Assembly: GCA_039583875.1 (NCBI GenBank)
Contig: CM077150.1
Location: 175,035,499 to 175,099,498 of the forward strand
DNA: 64,000 bases
Reading direction: 5' to 3'
Source: Platanthera guangdongensis
Lineage: Eukaryota; Streptophyta; Magnoliopsida; Asparagales; Orchidaceae
Both the position numbers and the translations under genes were made by a program. The notes beneath the pieces are model-generated. The model ran no database searches, was not told the origin of the DNA, and saw nothing but the letters and a program-made list of their open reading frames with translations. Below, one piece after another: positions 23,620-33,135 of this stretch (position 1 is its first letter; every line of letters begins with the position of its first letter).

Positions 23620-25416
23620 TGGTGTCTTTTAAATATTCGCAAGGAGAAAATAACCAAACTAACAATCTAACAAGGCAAGTATACCTATCGAAATGCAGCT
23701 AGGGGACACAAGTGTCGTATTAAAATCCGGGAACAGTTGAGTAAGCTTACCCACACGAAATCTATTATTTTATCGACGGAAAAATTAGGGTTTAGAAGAA
23801 AGCTAAGCGTATTAAAGGAAGAGAACTAGTTGCAATGAAAGAGAGCTACTTGCATGAAAAGATAAAGAGAGCTAAAAAAAGCGATTATACTAAAGCTTAG
23901 TAATGATGAGGGGAAAATGCACTCGATCAGAAATCACCTCGGCAAGAGTGGTTAGAAAATTATGATAAATAAACCTAAGCTAATTAGGGTAAAGGTCCTT
24001 GACCGTAGAGGTTCCATAAATATTGACACGCTTCTCTCGAAGGCCGTGCCTAACTGAGTTTAGGAAGGTCCGACCGACTTTCGCCTAAATCGGAGGCCTA
24101 AATCTCGCTTTACGCGGTGAACCCCACTATTGGATTTTACTCCAATCTGGGAGATTTGAACGTCTGCCTCTCTCGAGAGATGCGAACAACTCCCTTTACT
24201 CTTGAGTGCTCATTTCAAACTTTCGGCCTCTCGGCTAGCCCAGAATGAAAGCAAAGGTGGAGAGTATATATCGATGATATATCTCCAACCCATGATAAAT
24301 CAAGAGTAATTCAAGGCTAAACCCTAAAAAGAAAAGGTAAGATTCAAAGCATCATAACCTAATCACTCAAACCTCAGATCATCAAGATCGAGTACATGGA
24401 GGATTAGTTAATCATAGTTAGGTGGAAGAGGGGGGAGAGTAGAAGAAAATAATGAAGACAAAGTAGAAACGAAAAAAGAAAACAACACTTCTTTATTAAT
24501 GGAAACAGGGATCTTACAACTTTAAAACTAGAGATTACAAGTGCATGGAAAGTAAACTACACTATCATTAACATCATACTACAGAAAGAAGCTAGGAGCT
24601 AATACAGGGAAAGCATTAAGCTAGAGATAAGAAGAGCTAAAAATGAAGAGACATGCTTGAAAAAAGTTCAAAAATACAAAGGACAGAACCTCCTCTCTCA
24701 ATCCAAAAGTTGTCCCTGAACCCTTGGAGTTGGGCTCTATTTATAGATTTTTTCGGGTCGGGTCACGCCCCCCTGTCACGCCCGGGTCGGGCGTGACCCT
24801 GGGGTGTGACAAATTCGGTGCGACCTTTTCGGGCTGGAATTTAATTCTGGCGAAGTAGCTGACGTACACGCCCACAAGTCACGCCCTGGTAGGGCGTGTA
24901 CCTGGGGCGTGTTCTTTGCGGCGTGACTTTGTTGAGCTGGGATTGAATGCTGGAGGTGATGGGCGCGGCTGCTGAAGTACACGCCCATATGTCATGCCCG
25001 GGTCAGGCGTGACCCGGGGGCGTGACACTTTCGGTGCGACGGTGGAGTGGGAAAAACGAGCGCTTTGCAGCGATTCCTCAGAACCTGGGGGCACGCCTCT
25101 GGTACAAGCCCGTATCGGATGTGACACGGGCGTGACAGAGGGCGTGTTCACTAAGTTTCCACGGAATGCAGTTTCGGACTAATTGCTTCATTCCTCTAGG
25201 TTACACGCCCTAGGTACACGCCCGGGTAGGGCGTGACCTTGGGGTGTGTCACAGCAAAATTCGGCTGAAAGCCGTGAAATCCTGCAAAAAGCAGAAAAAA
25301 CGCATTAGCGACAAAAATATAGACAAAGGGGAATTAAAATAAGTACTTTACAAGACATGATTTGCTTTAAAATCCTGAAAATGTCCTAATAAAATTGACT
25401 GCAAACCGTATTATCA
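23620..25416 (-). mobile_element. Athila-A 5' LTR (1797 bp)
   Basis: Bounded by tggtgtcttttaaat (23620) and accgtattatca (25416), followed by the target duplication GCAAG. The TATA box on the minus strand lies at 24739-24746. The hairpin-rich GC island lies at 24750-25245. Confidence 0.95.
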
Positions 25417-25421
25417 GCAAG

Positions 25422-26572
25422 GTAAACACCGGGACGTTAGGCGAATTATTAAATTCTACAAGTCGCGGTCAAGGAAGAAGGGGGCGAATATAATATTAAA
25501 TCCGCCGACCAGCTTTTTCCTGACCACGGCTCAACTAAAAAGACGAGCTAAGGAAGCCGAGCGGCTATGGAAAGAAAAGCTAAAGAGGATAGATCCTGAA
25601 CGGTTCAGGCGGCCAGTGATTAAAATCCATACCGCGGCCTCTGGAGGAGATAAACATCAAACCGGCGGTCTTATCCTACTGATTCCCTTGCTAGAACGTC
25701 GCAACAATCCGGCTGAACCTGACTGCGGTTTCTCTTCTGCAGGTGTACCGGAGACCGCGATGAAACCGGGCGACTTGACGTCATTTATGTCTATGCTATC
25801 ACCGCCTCCGCCTCCGCCAAGTGTTCGCGAGAAGGAGATGGCCGACTTTTAGAAGGAGGTCGGCACACTACAGGCGGTTTTGAACGCGGCCACCGAAACC
25901 CTGCGGATTAGGGAAGAAGAAATGCGAGTTTTCCAGGAGGCCGCCTAGAAAAGGATCCAAGAGTTGCAAACCGTCATGGAGCAAGAGACCACAAGGCTGC
26001 AAACCGCGCTCGAGCAGGAGACTATAAGGTTGAAGACTGCGATGGAGCAAGAGACTGCCAGGATCCAAACCGCGATGGAGGAAGAGACCGTCAGGCTTCA
26101 GACCGCGATGGAGGCCGCTAGGGCGAAGATTGCTGAGATGCAGGTCGCCTTGGAGCAGGAAAGGGCGGAGAAGTATTTGCTGAGGGCCGCACGTCTAGAA
26201 GGAGACAGGAAAGAGATCCCACATGCTGAAGACGGCGAGAACCAAGACCTGCCAGTGGAGACCGGCGGAGAGCAGCGGACCACACTGTCGACCTCCGGAC
26301 AACTGCCGGTTACTATCCGCCCGGCCTCCGGTGAGACTTCAAATCCATCGGAGGCCGCGACGCCTAGACAGGCCGCAGTTGCAAGCGGTCTGGGGTTTCA
26401 GGCGATCCCAATGATCCTGTTTGCGAGAGTAGAACGCGACACTGTGCGGGTTCATCGGTCTCTGCACTTGCTTCACAATCTGGTTAGCCAGGTGTACGCT
26501 GCGATTGTGCAAACCGGTGAACAGGTCGCGCGAATAGGACGAGACAGGCAGGAAGGTGACAAGCGAGCCTGA
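25422..26572 (+). pseudogene. Tat-1 aORF1, 3' part (coiled-coil region)
   Basis: This is the continuation of 12861-13815 after Athila-A. It opens with a conserved basic stretch (FYKSRSRKKGANIIL), then a Pro run (SPPPPPPSVREKEMADF), then a coiled coil with five 11-residue repeats of the type QTAMEQETARL. It ends in a conserved tail (VHRSLHLLHNLVSQVYAAIV). Two TAG codons (25850-25852 and 25946-25948) stand where Tat-4 has CAG and GAG. The coiled coil suggests self-association or a structural role, which is inference only. The same order is seen in Tat-4 at 62022-63109. Confidence 0.75.
25967..26131 (+). repeat. 33-bp tandem repeat in aORF1 (five units)
   Basis: Five consecutive 33-bp units encode QTVMEQETTRL, QTALEQETIRL, KTAMEQETARI, QTAMEEETVRL and QTAMEAARAKI. 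The Tat-4 copy has about three such units (near 62559-62665). Repeat number therefore varies in steps of 11 residues without breaking the frame. Confidence 0.85.
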
Positions 26573-26930
26573 GCGACTTGAGAGAACGAAGTCGCGCGGA
26601 CAATTGAATATTATGTTGTAATATATATATTTCCTCTGGATGTTGAACCATATGATTGTTGTAAACTCTTATAATTTATTATGCTGCGAACTGTATGTGG
26701 CTTATGCGGATAGTAGCCGCGCGGTCTGGCGAACAGAGCGCCGGCTTGAATGTTGATATCCACATGATTTGCCATGGAATTATTCTAAGTGCAGGGGTAT
26801 ACCCGTGCGGACTGACGGACTAAACTGCGGCTTGGACGTTAAGCTGATCTATATTTCCTGCAGATGTAGGTCGTGCGGTGTGAAGACTACCCGCGATTTG
26901 ACGTTGGGCACTGTACTTTCACAGATTTTC
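26573..26930 (+). other. Spacer between Tat-1 aORF1 and aORF2
   Basis: This noncoding stretch of about 360 bp follows the aORF1 stop. It holds the motif ccgcgcggtct near 26718 and AT-rich sequence with possible poly(A) sites near 26610-26690. It is homologous to 63110-63521 in Tat-4 and, inverted, to 59950-60242 in Tat-3. Confidence 0.7.
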
Positions 26931-26938
26931 TATAAATA
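26931..26938 (+). promoter_or_regulatory. TATA box of Tat-1 aORF2
   Basis: TATAAATA lies 38 bases before the ATG at 26976. Tat-4 has the same box at 63522-63529 before ATG 63567. Tat-3 has CATAAATA at the same place on the minus strand (59942-59949). Confidence 0.65.
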
Positions 26939-27687
26939 GAGCTGACCCCGGTGATTTCATCACAAATCAAAAAGGATGTGGGCTAAGTCCAAGTCGTTGC
27001 GGTCTGACAAGGCCACTACGGTTAGGACTGACGCGGCCTCCGCTTTCCACTCTGCAGATCATAAAGAATGCCGGCTTACAAAAGCCGAGCTAGAGGATTT
27101 CGTAGAGAAGCACATGCAGGGAAGTCCGCTGGTCGTGCGGCTTCCACTGCTGGACGAGCAGATTAATTCTTTCCACGCAAATCAAATCGCGGTCCCCATC
27201 GACCACTTTGACTGCGGCTTCAGCTTCCCGGTCATGATGGAGGCCGTGGCAGTCTTCGATCATTACGGAGTTGTGCCGGGACAACTACCCCCAAATTCGA
27301 TAGCCGCGATATATAGCTTCATCTCCTTCCTGAGGTCGGAAAGAGTCCGCTTCTCTATGAGGCTCTTCCGGGAATGCTTTTCGTTGCGGTCTATCCCGGA
27401 CTCCAGGACAAAGATCTTCCGGGGGCACCTGTACTTCGGCTGCAGAGGGCTGAAGATAGTAAACTTGGCGAACAAGATCGCCAACTGGTCCGAGCGGTTT
27501 CTCATCTTCGAGGGAAACATGGGGTTGCTGCCAGTCAACCCACAAATTCACGAAGAGGCCGCATTCGGGAGCGGCGGCTTGGACAGTGTGGAGAAGGAGA
27601 TCTACAACTTCTTCAAGGGCGAGCAGCTTGATGTAAACCACTACATCCCGCTGCTGCCGTCGTTAGAAGGAATAGAGGCGGAAGATA

Positions 27688-27760
27688 GTAAGATCCAAAC
27701 CGGCCGAACTGCATTCTTAGCCGCACGACCTGAAAACTAACTTTGCCTTTATCTTTCCAG
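27688..27760 (+). other. Intron 1 of Tat-1 aORF2 (73 nt)
   Basis: It starts gtaagatcc and ends tatctttccag. Exons join in frame as E-D-T-A-V-A. Tat-3 has an intron at the same codon and of the same length (59193-59121), with gtaagc and tttgcag. Confidence 0.7.
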
Positions 27761-28249
27761 CTGCTGTGGCGGTTTCGCTGAACAAGCCGCAGACTCCTGG
27801 CGGCCTGACTCTCACTCAAAGAGAGAAGAGAGTGAAGCGGGCCAAGCCGGCGCGAGTTGTGGAGGAGGAGGAGTCGGCCTCCTCTGGAGAGTTTATGCTG
27901 CAAGGAATAGGCAGCAGCCTGAAGGACGTCCATGGCGATCCGGCCTTGCGGTGGAGTCCGGACGGCAAGTCAATGACGATATCCACCGCCCTCCCTTACT
28001 AGGGGGGGAGAAGAAGTAAGCCGCCACGCGACCGTGGTTGGCGGCGCGCTGTATTGCAAGCGCAACCTGAAGGCGATGCGACGAGTTCCACCAGACGACC
28101 TATCGCGACTAGCCGCGCAAGTCGGGGCAAGGAGCTTCGTGGCAAGTCACTTCATGGGCCTTGCCTACAAGCAGCTAATGAAGGAGAATACCGTCCTGAA
28201 GAGGTAGTTAGAGGAACAACAGGACAAGCGACTAAAGGAAATGGAGGCG

Positions 28250-28323
28250 GTAAGTCATTACCGATACTCATGCGGTTAGTATTATGTAACCGCACGACCT
28301 TAGCTCTACTTTTTGTTTTGCAG
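28250..28323 (+). other. Intron 2 of Tat-1 aORF2 (74 nt)
   Basis: It starts gtaagtcatt and ends ttttgttttgcag. In Tat-3 the same intron (58626-58046) carries a TRIM insertion and is about 71 nt without it. Confidence 0.65.
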
Positions 28324-28770
28324 GAAATGTACAACCCGACCAACCCCATCTTCCAAGACAACGTCTTCCGGCAACTCGTCTAGGGGATCGATGGAGCGCT
28401 TAACCATCTCCGGGACCTTGGAGGCTTGGCGACCGGCTTCACTGACTTCACTTGTGCCGACATCTACCCCACCCTGAAAGAGCAGGTGGCCGACGTCTAC
28501 AGGTCGATCAAGGGCAAGGACAAGGTCGGGGAAGAAGTCGGCAAAGAGGAGGAAGACGTTGAGGAAGAGGGCGGCCAGGGAAGCCAGAGTGCACGCGCAT
28601 CGTCTGAGTCCGACGGTCAAGAATCTGAGACCGCGCGGCCAGACTCGACAACTTCTGGCGGTTCAGGGAGCTCAGCGACTAGCAGCGGGTACTCTGAATC
28701 CCCCATCGATATCGGTGATATCGATGATTTAGATTCCCCTGCGGCTAAGAAACTTAAACCGGGCGATTAG

Positions 28771-30120
28771 AAACTCTTTAACTTGTTTTTTTGTATTTTG
28801 AACTTTTTTTGGAAATCGGCGATATTATTTTTGTAAACCGCGCGATTAATGCTTTGTAACACTTAATGAAATAGAAATGAAGGCAACTTTACCTTTCTCT
28901 TTACTATATCTCACTTTTCTTACTTGTTTAAGTCCGCGCGGTCTCATCATAACTTCCGATTCAATAGAATGTTAGCATATAAACCGGTCAATAATACGCC
29001 GCGCGGTTTATAGTTTACACCGCCATTTGCTTAGTCGCCAAAAAACCATGACTTTGAACTATAAGATTGCAGTTAGGGCGAACTCTGATTCGAATTCCCC
29101 TTTTAATAAAAGAAGCAAGAATAGAGAAATACTCTGCGGCTTCTGATAATATAAGCCGACATAGGCACAAGCAAGCCGAAATTTTTTGTGACGACAGGTC
29201 GCTGATAGACTAGTATAATTAATACCATAGTAGTCGGCGGATCAAGGCCTGGAATTAACTGCCAGAAACAGGTCGGCCGACTTCCTGTCCATATGAATAA
29301 AAACCAGCAATTGATATATGGAAGCCAAATAAGATAGACCAGGCCTAGACATGACTGACAGACGTAAGTCGGCCGAGTTCCCAAGTATATGAATTATAAT
29401 CCAGCAGGTAGGCACATGGAAGCCAAATAACTTAAGCCGGAATATGTAACTGCGCGGCCTGTTAATGAATTATATAATCGGCACAGGCCGCTTAGTAAAA
29501 CTGTGAGATAGCGGATAGGCTCGTGTTGTACTGCAAGAATAAATGGAGATATGCACTTATGTGTCAATGTGGGCAGTTGCGTGCGGAAGTACTTTCCATA
29601 CAAAGAACACATAAGTGGGATTGAAATTCTTAATATCCACGCCCGATGTCAAGCGGGACAAGTATTCAATGTCTGCGACTGAAGTCAAGCGAGACAAGTA
29701 TGCAATGTCTGCGACGAAGGTCAAGCGGGACAAGTACGTAATGTCTGCGACTGAAGTCAAGCGGGACAGGTACGCAATGTCTGCGACTGAAGTCAAGCGG
29801 AATTTCCACTACACATCTGTGACTGATGTCAAGCGGGATGTGGAGGGCTTAAGAATTCAAAAGGGCCTTTTGCCCATAAGTGCATGCATGTTAGCATTAT
29901 AAGTAAAGCTAAGAAATAAGCTTCAAAAGAAAAGATACTGCTTGTATGATGTTAAGGATGTGGCCAAGGATATATTTTTGAAGTTTTAGCACGCCCCATT
30001 AATACTAATTATGAAGGGGACTTTATATACTATTCTGATCATAAGAATTTCTTATCATATAAAGAAAGAGGAATCCCTTCTTGAACCATTGAGTAAGAAA
30101 TGGAAGAGTGTCTTAGAGAA
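28771..30120. other. Tat-1 region between aORF2 and gag: no gene, no pol
   Basis: In full Tat elements pol would lie between gag and the antisense ORFs. Here about 1.35 kb contains only noncoding sequence with several 'ccgcgcggt' motifs (28934, 29001, 29453), long pyrimidine or AT runs and a 36-bp tandem array. I find no reverse transcriptase or integrase motif on either strand. The corresponding stretch in Tat-3 (56452-57595) is also noncoding. Confidence 0.75.
29632..29845. repeat. 36-bp tandem array in Tat-1
   Basis: About six units of 36 bp with the core 'gactgaagtcaagcgggaca'. Being a multiple of three, the array is open on the plus strand (VKRDKYAMSATE repeated), which explains the apparent ORF at 29615-29902. 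I see no conserved counterpart in Tat-3. Confidence 0.85.
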
Positions 30121-31233
30121 TTACTGAATGACATATTCTTGCAACTTTCCAGCTCTTGCAAGTTGATTAGCTAATTCCCTGAGAGCTATGCAATCTTCTG
30201 CTAGATGACCAATATCTTTATGATACTTGCAAAAAAGATCCTTGTGCCGATACTTGATTTTCGATTTCAAAAGTCGAGGCTTCTTGAACTCAGGTATTCC
30301 TTGAATGATTATCAAAAGATCTTTCATAGGAATTTTGAACTTAACATACTTACCTGAACCTTTTTCACACTTTGGAGTTTTATCCTGAAGAAGAAGAGGA
30401 GATTTGTAATATTCAACTTGCGAAACATCTTGAGAGGAAACAGATTGCTGGTCACCAGAAGTCCCGTGAGATCATTTAGTTATCTGATTCAGAAATGAGA
30501 TATAACCTTTGTTTGCTTCTTCGCCTATTATAAATTTATTAACTGTATCAATAAGATCTCCATAGCTTTTGGGATACTTTGTAGTGAGCTTGAATTTCAA
30601 GGGGCCTTCTTGGAGCGCATTTATGAAAGCATGTAGGTAATAATCTTGATGGATGCTACAGACATCCAGAACCTCCTTTTGAAACCGATCAACAAAATCT
30701 GGATTAGACTCGTCAATTCCTTGCTTGATTCGGAAGAGAGCTCCAACGTCTCTTTTTCGCTTCCTGTAAATAGTGAATCTAGAAATAAATTGACTTCGAA
30801 GATCTTTAAAGCTGGTTATTGATCGAGGTGGGAGGCCATAAAACCATTCTCTTACAATATTGCCAAAAGATATAACAAAGAGTTTGCATTTTACTCCATT
30901 TGACACGTTTCTCAGTGAAATAGCTGATTCAAAAGCTTGCAAATGAGAAAACGGAACATCACATCCAGAATACTCCGGGATACGCGGTACTCTGAAGTCA
31001 TCGGAGACAGTATCCCACCGGATACGATTAATGAATGGAGAAGGGGCCACTTCTTCTTCCTTATAAAGAGGTTCATTTGCAACAGATTCTAGTCCACGCT
31101 CAACACTGTTTGCAGAAATTTCTTTATGAGGGTCAACAGACTCACTATTAAAATACGAACAATCCTGCACTTCTGAGAGATCTCTAGTAACTGACATGTG
31201 GCTGGATTTATTCAGACCCTTTGCAGGATTCAT
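30121..31233 (-). pseudogene. Tat-1 gag (one nonsense codon)
   Basis: The first ATG is at 31233 (MNPAKGLNKSSHMS). The gag domain includes REWFYGLPPRSITSFKDLRS and EGPLKFKLTTKYPKSYGDLI. The nucleocapsid has CKYHKDIGHLAEDC at 30231-30190, the knuckle form typical of Tat/Retand gags. One TGA at 30472-30474 interrupts an otherwise continuous frame of about 370 codons. Gag would assemble particles and bind element RNA. Compared with Tat-2 the N-terminus is short, and no ATG is present further upstream in frame. Confidence 0.85.
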
Positions 31234-31510
31234 CTTGAAAAGAGGAAAATAGCCAAACTTTTTCAAGAGACCGTAGAATAGCGGCGGCTTGAACTGGCGG
31301 CTAGACGGTGCAACAAGCTGACAAGAAGACCGGGAGGAAAACCGAGTGGGTAGAATGGCAGGTTCTACAGTGCTGGAGGCGGGCTAAAAGCCTTAGCCGG
31401 CGAAGTGGCGGCTTGCTCGACAGGCCGCCGGACACTAGAGGCTAGAGCGGTCTGACGGCCTAGACCGCTGATTTCATCGACTAGTCGAGATCTGAAGGTC
31501 GCGTGTTAAC

Positions 31511-32237
31511 TGTTGATGCACGAAAACGGACAGGGAGTCGGGCACCACCAGCTAACGGTTCAATCACTGGGGGAAAAAAGGAGACTGTCGACTAGATGGT
31601 TACTAGGGGTCGCAGCTAAAGGGCAGGAAAAGAGGCCGCTGGCAGCGGCAACAACAGAGTTTGGCCGTCGTGGCTTAAATGCCACTCTTACGGCGGGCTT
31701 TCCTTTACTTAAATTGAGAAACAGTTACACGAAGGAGAAAAAGAGGAAGCCGGTCGGACTACAAGCCGCAAAACACTAGAATTGAGACCGCAGCTCTTAA
31801 CAGGCGAGCTCCTTGATACCAGTCAGCGTGTCTTGGGGAGTGCACCCTCCCCTTATTTATAGGCTCGGGGGCCTGCCCAAGCGGGCAGGGCTAAAGTTAC
31901 CGGCTGCCCGGGGTACAAGAGAACCGGGCAGAGGTGAGGGGAAGCAAAATGAGAAAGAAAACAAGAAAGGAGGGAAGCCGCGCGGCCAGGCGGATTCCTC
32001 CTGGCGAGCTGACTGCCAGGTCCCGGGCCTTGTCGCTGAGCAGGGCTGGCGCTGGTGGCAGTCTGACATGGAGACCACCCGGCTTCGGTGATGACCAGAC
32101 GAGTTGATCTGAGATGCGGTTAGCTGGCCAGGCCGCCCTGTGCTGACCGCCAGAATTGGGAGACTTGGTGGCTTGAAAAGATCAGGCCGTCCGGTCTGGA
32201 AAGCTGCGCGAACAGGTCGCGTATTCCGGGCTTATCA
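31511..32237 (-). mobile_element. Tat-1 5' LTR (727 bp)
   Basis: On the minus strand it starts TGATAAGCCC at 32237 and ends CATCAACA at 31511. It is followed by the leader sequence GTTAACACGCGACCTTC (31510-31494), which is conserved after the Tat-2 and Tat-3 LTRs. That sequence does not start with TGG, so the primer tRNA is not identified. A TATA box lies on the minus strand near 31855-31862. Confidence 0.9.
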
Positions 32238-32575
32238 CCCGGAATTCTACAAAATTGCACCGTAGCTAAATACTGATGTTACGAACCCAACGGTGCAGTC
32301 AAAATTAAGATCCGTTGAAGTAAACTCAGGTAAACACTACCCAAAGACAGAACATAAGCATTCCCAAAGTGACTCCACCGAGTCACCAAAATAGACCCAG
32401 CTCGCTAGGAAATCTTGCAAACAGGCTAAACCCAGCCATACACAGAAAACCCAAGTGTTAAAACTCATGCTCTAACAACGACACATGCCAATCATGCGTT
32501 AACGTAATGCCCTAACGTTATATATACGCCAAATTAAAGAATTAACTAAACATCAAAAAACATCAGGGGCGTACA
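32238..32575 (-). other. LTR-G 5' end piece
   Basis: On the minus strand it begins TGTACGCCCCTGATG at 32575, closely like the start of LTR-S (TGTAACGCCCCCGATTT). It shares a 'cgttgggttcgta' block with LTR-S near 8922. The ATCGC duplication follows at 32576-32580. Confidence 0.75.
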
Positions 32576-33135
32576 ATCGCCGTCAAAATCCTCTTAACGC
32601 ACGCAAGTCAATCCTCTACTTGCGTTAGGGATCCCGCCTCCATAAACGTAGGATGATTGAAGATCATAAATTTCTTCAGTTGTCATTCCGCTGCTCGTGG
32701 ATCTATAATAACCTCAACAGGTCCGGGCCTCATACCAACCAGTTCTGGCACCTCCGCAGGTCGCGCCTGCCTAGTAGGCAGTGCCTAGATTATAACAAAC
32801 AATGCCTCAACAACAAAGCATACTGTCTCCGAACATGGAGGAGGTGTAGCCACATCAATTAGCACCGCACTCTCATCAGAATGCTGGGGCTCAGACTGCC
32901 CCGCACCACTTCGAGTCACCTATACGTGTAAAAGACATGCTTAAGAGACATGAAAAAGCAACAACAACATAGTAGGAACACACAGGTTCCTCAAACAGGT
33001 GTATTTGCATTCCTTAGTGGACATTCTTGAGTTCATTTATGTTACAACGGGTCGCACTTACACATGCTCGCCATCCCTCAAAAGAATTCGACCACGAATT
33101 CAAAGGAGGAAGACCAAGGCAAGATGATACCAAAT
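32576..33135 (-). pseudogene. Tekay-F gag N-terminus, leader and primer site
   Basis: On the minus strand the codons from about 32800 down to 32576 read PAEVPELVGMRPGPVEVIID and then FMIFNHPTFMEAGS and VKRILTA, with two TGA codons. This is the N-terminal half of the gag whose rest lies at 6143 and below. The primer site (TTGGTATCATCT on the minus strand) lies at 33133-33122, next to the LTR. Its first bases fit tRNA-Met. Confidence 0.75.

Larger units (their letters stand above)
13816..25416 (-). mobile_element. Athila-A: complete but inactivated Athila-type element
   Basis: The element is 11.6 kb with LTRs 13816-15613 and 23620-25416 and a perfect duplication GCAAG (13811-13815 and 25417-25421). 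On the minus strand the order is 5' LTR, tRNA-Asp primer site, leader, gag, protease, reverse transcriptase, RNase H, integrase, 3' untranslated region, polypurine tract and 3' LTR. No env-like ORF is seen. It sits inside aORF1 of Tat-1 and is therefore younger than Tat-1. It is closely similar to Athila-B, which lies in the opposite orientation. Confidence 0.95.
26976..28770 (+). pseudogene. Tat-1 aORF2: spliced Transposase_28-like antisense gene (broken)
   Basis: Three exons fit: 26976-27687, 27761-28249 and 28324-28770. Intron 1 has GTAAGA and TTTCCAG, intron 2 has GTAAGT and TTTTGCAG, and splicing keeps the frame. The product would be near 550 residues. Residues 60-190 (PIDHFDCGFSFPVMMEAVAV, GVVPGQLPPNSIAAIYSF, FRGHLYFGCRGL) resemble the putative gypsy-type transposon family. 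The C-terminus is acidic and Ser/Gly-rich (SGGSGSSATSSGYSES). Damage: one extra base near 28000 in a G-run shifts the frame, there is a TAG near 28206, and a TAG at 28381-28383 replaces the CAG kept in Tat-3. The role is unknown. The domain name is from memory. Confidence 0.75.
12007..32237 (-). mobile_element. Tat-1: pol-less Tat/Retand-type element with antisense genes (holds Athila-A)
   Basis: It has matching LTRs at 12007-12731 and 31511-32237. Flanking pentamers are CCCGA (12002-12006) and CCCGG (32238-32242), a duplication with one change. Read on the minus strand it runs: 5' LTR, leader, gag (31233-30121), about 1.35 kb without coding capacity, then aORF2 and aORF1 on the opposite strand, then 3' LTR. 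Without Athila-A the element is about 8.6 kb. I find no protease, reverse transcriptase, RNase H or integrase in it. Tat assignment rests on the gag type (zinc knuckle CKYHKDIGHLAEDC) and the extra antisense ORFs, which are known from Tat-lineage elements. It is probably mobilised in trans. Confidence 0.85.
6149..32575 (-). mobile_element. LTR-G: Tekay-type solo LTR (about 3.24 kb) split by two later insertions
   Basis: On the minus strand this LTR starts TGTACGCCCC at 32575 and ends GGTTGTGACA at 6149. It is flanked by ATCGC at 6144-6148 and 32576-32580. Its own pieces are 32575-32238, 12006-11528 and 8574-6149. The gaps are Tat-1 (12007-32237) and LTR-S (8575-11527). No internal gag or pol of the same element remains, so I read it as a solo LTR left by LTR-LTR recombination. 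Its 3' half matches the LTR of Tekay-C at 51949-53705. The TSD and the restored gag frame of the host element make the outer limits secure. The solo reading depends on LTR-S being an insertion. Confidence 0.75.

Noticed and set aside
26976..28770. aORF2 as a host plant gene captured or interrupted here
   Set aside because: It occurs three times in the window, each time at the same position within a Tat element, so it belongs to the element.
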